Below are positions 60,818-64,000 of a stretch of 64,000 nt of DNA, piece after piece. The notes beneath the pieces were generated by a model. The model saw nothing but the letters and a program-made list of their open reading frames with translations, was not told the origin of the DNA and searched no databases. The stretch spans positions 124,001 to 188,000 of the forward strand of contig DAVZXP010000001.1 of assembly GCA_052298855.1 (NCBI GenBank). The letters run 5' to 3'. Both the position numbers and the translations under genes were made by a program. The DNA comes from Fimenecus sp052298855 (GTDB lineage: Bacteria > Bacillota > Clostridia > Oscillospirales > Acutalibacteraceae). The first letter of the stretch is position 1, and each line of letters begins with the position of its first letter.

Positions 60818-61789
60818 ATGGAAAAGACAAACACAAAACGAAACACAGTCATCGGCGTATGGCTTTTTGCTGTTGTTTTCGGTGCATTACTTGCAATCGC
60901 TACGGTTTATGACCTGCGTGTGAGCGAAATTCTCGTCAGACTTGACGCAGGCGCATATTTCACAAACAGCGTTTTTGCCGCTGTTTTTGAATGTATCGGC
61001 TCTTGTCCCGTCTACCTGTTTTTAAGTATTGCGTTCGCCTGCATTTACACAAACACAAAGCGCAGTAAAATTAAACCGCTTCGCATTTTAGGCTCGATAG
61101 CATCAAATATCGCATCGGTCGTTTGTATGTACATATTGGTAACCGACACCGTTGGCTATGCCGAAAGACACGCCGATATTGAAAGCTTTACATCTACCGT
61201 ATTTGCAAAGGTTGTCTTCGTTTTCATTGCGATAGCGTTTGGCGAGCTTATTTGCAATGCATTTTCAAAGGTTGACGACAAAACCGCAAGAGCCCTGCTT
61301 AAATATTCGTTTATAATCATCTTTGCGGCAGCGTTTGCAAACTTAATCGTAAACATAATCAAAAATATTATGTGCCGTCCGAGATACAGAACAATGAATT
61401 TCCTCGGCGACACAGAACACACCAATTTCCACCGTTGGTATCAGAAATACACAATGCCCACGGAGGAGTCTCCGCTTTACATCCCCTCGGTAAACGGTCA
61501 CAAGGTCGGTAAGGATGCATACCGTTCATTCCCGTCGGGACACACCTGCGCCGCAGGTACTACATACGCATTGCTTGCACTTCCGCACCTCTTCAAAAAG
61601 TATAACACCGTTAAATACAAGGTGCTTTTCTATTTCGTTTCCGTAGTTTTCACAGGAACAGTCGCAATCAGCCGAATCGTATGCGGTGCGCACTTCTTCT
61701 CCGATGTTCTTGTCGGCGGTACTGCAATGTTTATCGGCGTTATGCTCGCTATCAAAATCTTTATAAGAAAAGATTACGAGAGAGTGTAA
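60818..61789 (+). CDS. PAP2-family membrane phosphatase
   Basis: A 323-residue polytopic membrane protein with the three PAP2 motifs in order: IIKNIMCRPRYRTMNF (KxxxxxxRP-type), YRSFPSGHTCAAG (PSGH) and SRIVCGAHFFSDVLVGG (SRxxxxxHxxxD). It probably dephosphorylates a lipid phosphate such as undecaprenyl pyrophosphate or phosphatidic acid. The ATG at 60818 has AAAGGGTGAGG upstream; the longer frame from 60707 runs through promoter sequence. A terminator follows. Confidence 0.9.
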   Translation: MEKTNTKRNTVIGVWLFAVVFGALLAIATVYDLRVSEILVRLDAGAYFTNSVFAAVFECIGSCPVYLFLSIAFACIYTNTKRSKIKPLRILGSIASNIASVVCMYILVTDTVGYAERHADIESFTSTVFAKVVFVFIAIAFGELICNAFSKVDDKTARALLKYSFIIIFAAAFANLIVNIIKNIMCRPRYRTMNFLGDTEHTNFHRWYQKYTMPTEESPLYIPSVNGHKVGKDAYRSFPSGHTCAAGTTYALLALPHLFKKYNTVKYKVLFYFVSVVFTGTVAISRIVCGAHFFSDVLVGGTAMFIGVMLAIKIFIRKDYERV

Positions 61790-61811
61790 AAGAACAATCC
61801 CTTAACAAACT

Positions 61812-61862
61812 AAATCCCTGTCGAGACGCAGAACTACTGTTGTCCGACAGGGGTTTTTGTTT
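61812..61862 (+). terminator. terminator after the PAP2 gene
   Basis: A 12-bp stem AAATCCCTGTCG / CGACAGGGGTTT (one G-T pair), followed by a T-run. Confidence 0.9.
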
Positions 61863-61964
61863 TTTCACCTTTCGGGTAAAATAATAAAAAGCTCTCGGAG
61901 GTATTGTGGTTTTAAGGAGGCGATATAAAGCCGGAGCTTTCTCCTTCTAAAAAATAGTTGTGTG

Positions 61965-61992
61965 TTGACGAGGCGGAAACATATGTTATAAT
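61965..61992 (+). promoter_or_regulatory. promoter of the VanZ-like gene
   Basis: TTGACG (61965-61970), 16 bases, TATAAT (61987-61992), about 98 bases before the ATG. Confidence 0.75.
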
Positions 61993-62090
61993 ATATTACA
62001 ATCTATGATCGTAGGGATCGGGCGTGTTACGAATCCATATTGATTTACTATGAGGATTTTTAAAACCACTTACATTTTGCGAGGTGTTTT

Positions 62091-62654
62091 ATGAAAGTGC
62101 AGTCCAAAGACAAGATATTTCATGCTTTGTTTTGGTTTTCCGTGTGCGTCTATCTTCTTTTTTTGATGCGTGTCACACTGTTTAAATATGCAAGCTTTGG
62201 GGAAGTGTTGTTTTCACCCGACCGCTTCTACAGCCGATCTGTCAACCTCATTCCCTTTGCCCATGACAGTCAACACATCGCAAGGTTTAAATTGGAATTA
62301 TTTTTAAACTTTTTAGCCTTTTGTCCGTTCGGCTTTTTGCTATCTATGCAAGCATACGAAAAAAAACACTGCCGGTTTTTTCTGTTTTTGCCGTTGGCGC
62401 TCAGCTTAGGTATTGAAACGCTCCAGTATATATTGTGGTTAGGAGCCACAGATGTGACGGATATTCTAATGAACACGGCAGGCGGGATTTTAGGATTTTT
62501 GACATACGCCGTTTTGGCTCATATTTTCCGCAAGAATTGCGAAAAGTTGGATAAGGTGCTTACGGTTTGCATTTTTGCCGTTGCTGTGCCTGCACTTATT
62601 TTGTATTTAGCTGGTACGAACTGGGTATTTTACAAACAGGCTTTTCTGCATTAA
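62091..62654 (+). CDS. VanZ-family membrane protein
   Basis: A 187-residue membrane protein with about five helices: FHALFWFSVCVYLLFLMRVT, the conserved NLIPFAH and ELFLNFLAFCPFGFLLSM, IETLQYILWLGATDVTDILM and NTAGGILGFLTYAVL. This is the VanZ-like pattern (teicoplanin-resistance-associated family), whose general function is unclear. GCGAGGTG precedes the ATG. It is monocistronic and followed by a transposase remnant. Confidence 0.88.
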   Translation: MKVQSKDKIFHALFWFSVCVYLLFLMRVTLFKYASFGEVLFSPDRFYSRSVNLIPFAHDSQHIARFKLELFLNFLAFCPFGFLLSMQAYEKKHCRFFLFLPLALSLGIETLQYILWLGATDVTDILMNTAGGILGFLTYAVLAHIFRKNCEKLDKVLTVCIFAVAVPALILYLAGTNWVFYKQAFLH

Positions 62655-62796
62655 CGGACAAGCTTACACGCCGACCGCTCTGAACGTTGCAACACAATAA
62701 TGTAAAGATAAAAAGCCATCATTTGCACTGAAATAGTCCGTGAAAAATGGACAATAGAAAAAAGAACCCTCTTGATGCAGAATATACATCAGGAGG

Positions 62797-62945
62797 GAAT
62801 TTTTATATCAAGAAGTTATCAACACATAAGCAAGTACGAAAAAGAAATATTGGAATTAAAATCACAAGGATTGACTCGAGAATAAATAGGAGTAAAACTT
62901 GGATTCACTAAAGGTCAAGTGCACAATTTGAGGCAGTTCGGTTAA
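62797..62945 (+). pseudogene. decayed IS3-type transposase orfA fragment
   Basis: The plus-strand frame reads SYQHISKYEKEILELKSQGL, then an in-frame stop, then IGVKLGFTKGQVHNLRQFG and another stop. This resembles the N-terminal HTH of IS3/IS150-type orfA proteins. The ATG is lost (ATATCA) and the rest is missing. A hairpin CCCTCTTGATG / CATCAGGAGGG lies just upstream (62768-62797). The rest of 62655-62969 holds nothing else recognised. Confidence 0.65.
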
Positions 62946-62969
62946 GTGTGCCTTTCATTTTGGGGTAAA

Positions 62970-64000
62970 TTATTTCTTTTTTGACTTCTTTGTAGGAGTC
63001 TTTTTCTCTGCCGTTTTCTTTTCAGCAGTCTTTTTAGCAGGAGCTTTTTCCGCTACGGGCTTTTCGGGATTTTCTTCCTTATCAAAAGCCGATTTTGTGT
63101 GCCAAATATCTCTTGCATATTCGTTAATTGCACGGTCAGCGGCAAATCTGCCTGCGCCGGAGATATTCATAAGCGACATTCTGTTCCACTTTTCCTTGTC
63201 CTTATAAAGCTCAATCATATGCTTTTGCGCTCTTCTGTAATCCGCAAAATCAGCAAGAACCATATAGGGATCGCAATTTATAATGTTTGCAATTTCGGGG
63301 AACTGCTTGCCTGCAATTCCGTTCTGTGAAATATAATCTACAACACGCTTAATTTCCGCATTGTTGTTATAGTAGCTCATCGGATTGTAGCCACGGCGTT
63401 TAAGCTCGTCGACCTCGGGTGTGCTCATACCGAAGATAATAATGTTATCCTCGCCGACAGCGTCGTAAATTTCAACATTTGCGCCGTCCATTGTGCCGAG
63501 AGTAACAGCGCCGTTAATCATAAGCTTCATATTGCCCGTACCGCTTGCCTCTGTTCCTGCAAGAGAAATCTGCTCGGAAACATCAGCCGCAGGCATAAGC
63601 TTTTCAGCCATTGTTACATTGTAATCCTCAAGATATATAACCTTTAATCTGCCCTTGACATCGGGATCGTTGTTTATAAGGTCGCCGAGAGCGCAGATAA
63701 ATGAAATTATCTTCTTCGCCATAAAGTAGCCCGAAGCTGCCTTTGCACCGAAGATATAGGTGTGCGGTGTGAACTCGCCGTCGGGATTATCCTTAATTTC
63801 AAGGTAATCCGCAAGTATATTCAATGCATTGAGGTTCTGCCTCTTATACTCATGTAAACGTTTAACCTGAACGTCAAAAATCGAATCGGGGTCAAGCTCA
63901 ACGCCTGTTGTTTTCTTAACATAAGCCGCAAACTGCTGTTTGTTGTCGTGTTTTATCTCGCCGATTTTCGCAAGCACCTTTTTATCGTCTATGAACTTAC
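62970..64000 (-). CDS. glgP: glycogen/starch phosphorylase (3' part)
   Basis: The C-terminal ~343 residues of a PLP-dependent glycogen phosphorylase, open to the window edge. DVQVKRLHEYKRQNLNALNI, SEQISLAGTEASGTGNMKLM (PLP-Lys), NGAVTLGTMDGANVEIYDAV and GMSTPEVDELKRRGY are diagnostic. It releases glucose-1-phosphate from glycogen. After the normal end (about DIWHTKSAFD) an unusual Ala/Lys-rich tail AEKAPAKKTAEKKTAEKKTP is added, ending in KKSKKK. The start lies outside the window. Confidence 0.93.
   Translation of the reverse strand, partial: KFIDDKKVLAKIGEIKHDNKQQFAAYVKKTTGVELDPDSIFDVQVKRLHEYKRQNLNALNILADYLEIKDNPDGEFTPHTYIFGAKAASGYFMAKKIISFICALGDLINNDPDVKGRLKVIYLEDYNVTMAEKLMPAADVSEQISLAGTEASGTGNMKLMINGAVTLGTMDGANVEIYDAVGEDNIIIFGMSTPEVDELKRRGYNPMSYYNNNAEIKRVVDYISQNGIAGKQFPEIANIINCDPYMVLADFADYRRAQKHMIELYKDKEKWNRMSLMNISGAGRFAADRAINEYARDIWHTKSAFDKEENPEKPVAEKAPAKKTAEKKTAEKKTPTKKSKKK

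Overview
The window looks like a chromosomal segment of a gut-type member of the Clostridia (Ruminococcaceae/Oscillospiraceae-like). Reasons seen here: the sporulation/division cluster yabP-yabQ-divIC-S1 protein, strong AGGAGG-type ribosome sites, many intrinsic terminators, a Firmicutes-type ArgR-regulated arginine operon, SPxTG-type sorting signals and a type I dockerin. The organism call is inference; no rRNA gene is present.

Layout. 0.1-2.3 kb: a GHKL-type ATPase and a metallophosphoesterase. 2.4-4.0 kb: yabP, yabQ, divIC and an S1-domain gene, closed by a terminator. 4.0-7.2 kb: a class I fumarase alpha subunit without an adjacent beta subunit, a nitrilase-family hydrolase, a structured intergenic insert with a 17-codon upstream ORF, and an alanine/glycine-type Na+ symporter. 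7.4-11.4 kb (minus): an envelope-stress-like operon encoding an SPFH-SHOCT protein, a four-helix membrane protein, a Cys-rich protein with a HEPN-like RNKMMH motif, a small HTH protein and a frameshifted zinc-ribbon protein. It is preceded by a short leader ORF built on 14 TTGC units and a hairpin with a T-run. 11.8-17.4 kb: a complete fructose PTS operon (fruR-fruK-fruA-ptsH-ptsI). 17.6-21.4 kb: an XRE-serine dehydratase fusion, then a DUF1538 membrane protein coupled to a tandem P-II-like protein. 21.6-24.2 kb: an XRE-AbrB regulator, a zinc-ribbon protein and an OpgB/LTA-synthase-like membrane enzyme. 24.6-32.6 kb: argG-argH-argC-argJ-argB-argD-argF behind an ARG-box-like dyad.

32.6-51.7 kb is the accessory surface region. 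It holds two paralogous secreted proteins ending in SPRTG sorting signals, one of which carries a ubiquitin-like domain directly after its signal peptide. It also holds a secreted collagen-like protein translationally coupled to a TetR regulator with a perfect 16-bp palindromic operator. A split two-component system follows: 7TM sensor, soluble NarL-type kinase, LuxR-type regulator. Then come a degenerate receiver and a 1589-residue dockerin-bearing protein.

51.7-64 kb: a Cys-rich FeoB-associated protein with feoB and feoA, an XRE membrane protein, a GPH transporter-esterase-GH31 operon with its own promoter and dyad, tRNA-Arg(CCT), a PAP2 phosphatase, a VanZ-like protein, a decayed IS3-type transposase fragment and the 3' part of a glycogen phosphorylase running off the window end.

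Most metabolic genes are standard. The most unusual items are the exported ubiquitin-like domain (39865-40089), the SPFH/HEPN-like operon with its tetranucleotide-repeat leader (7.4-11.4 kb), the structured insert flanked by 13-bp direct repeats at 5637-5778, and the regulator-linked surface-protein block at 32.6-51.4 kb.
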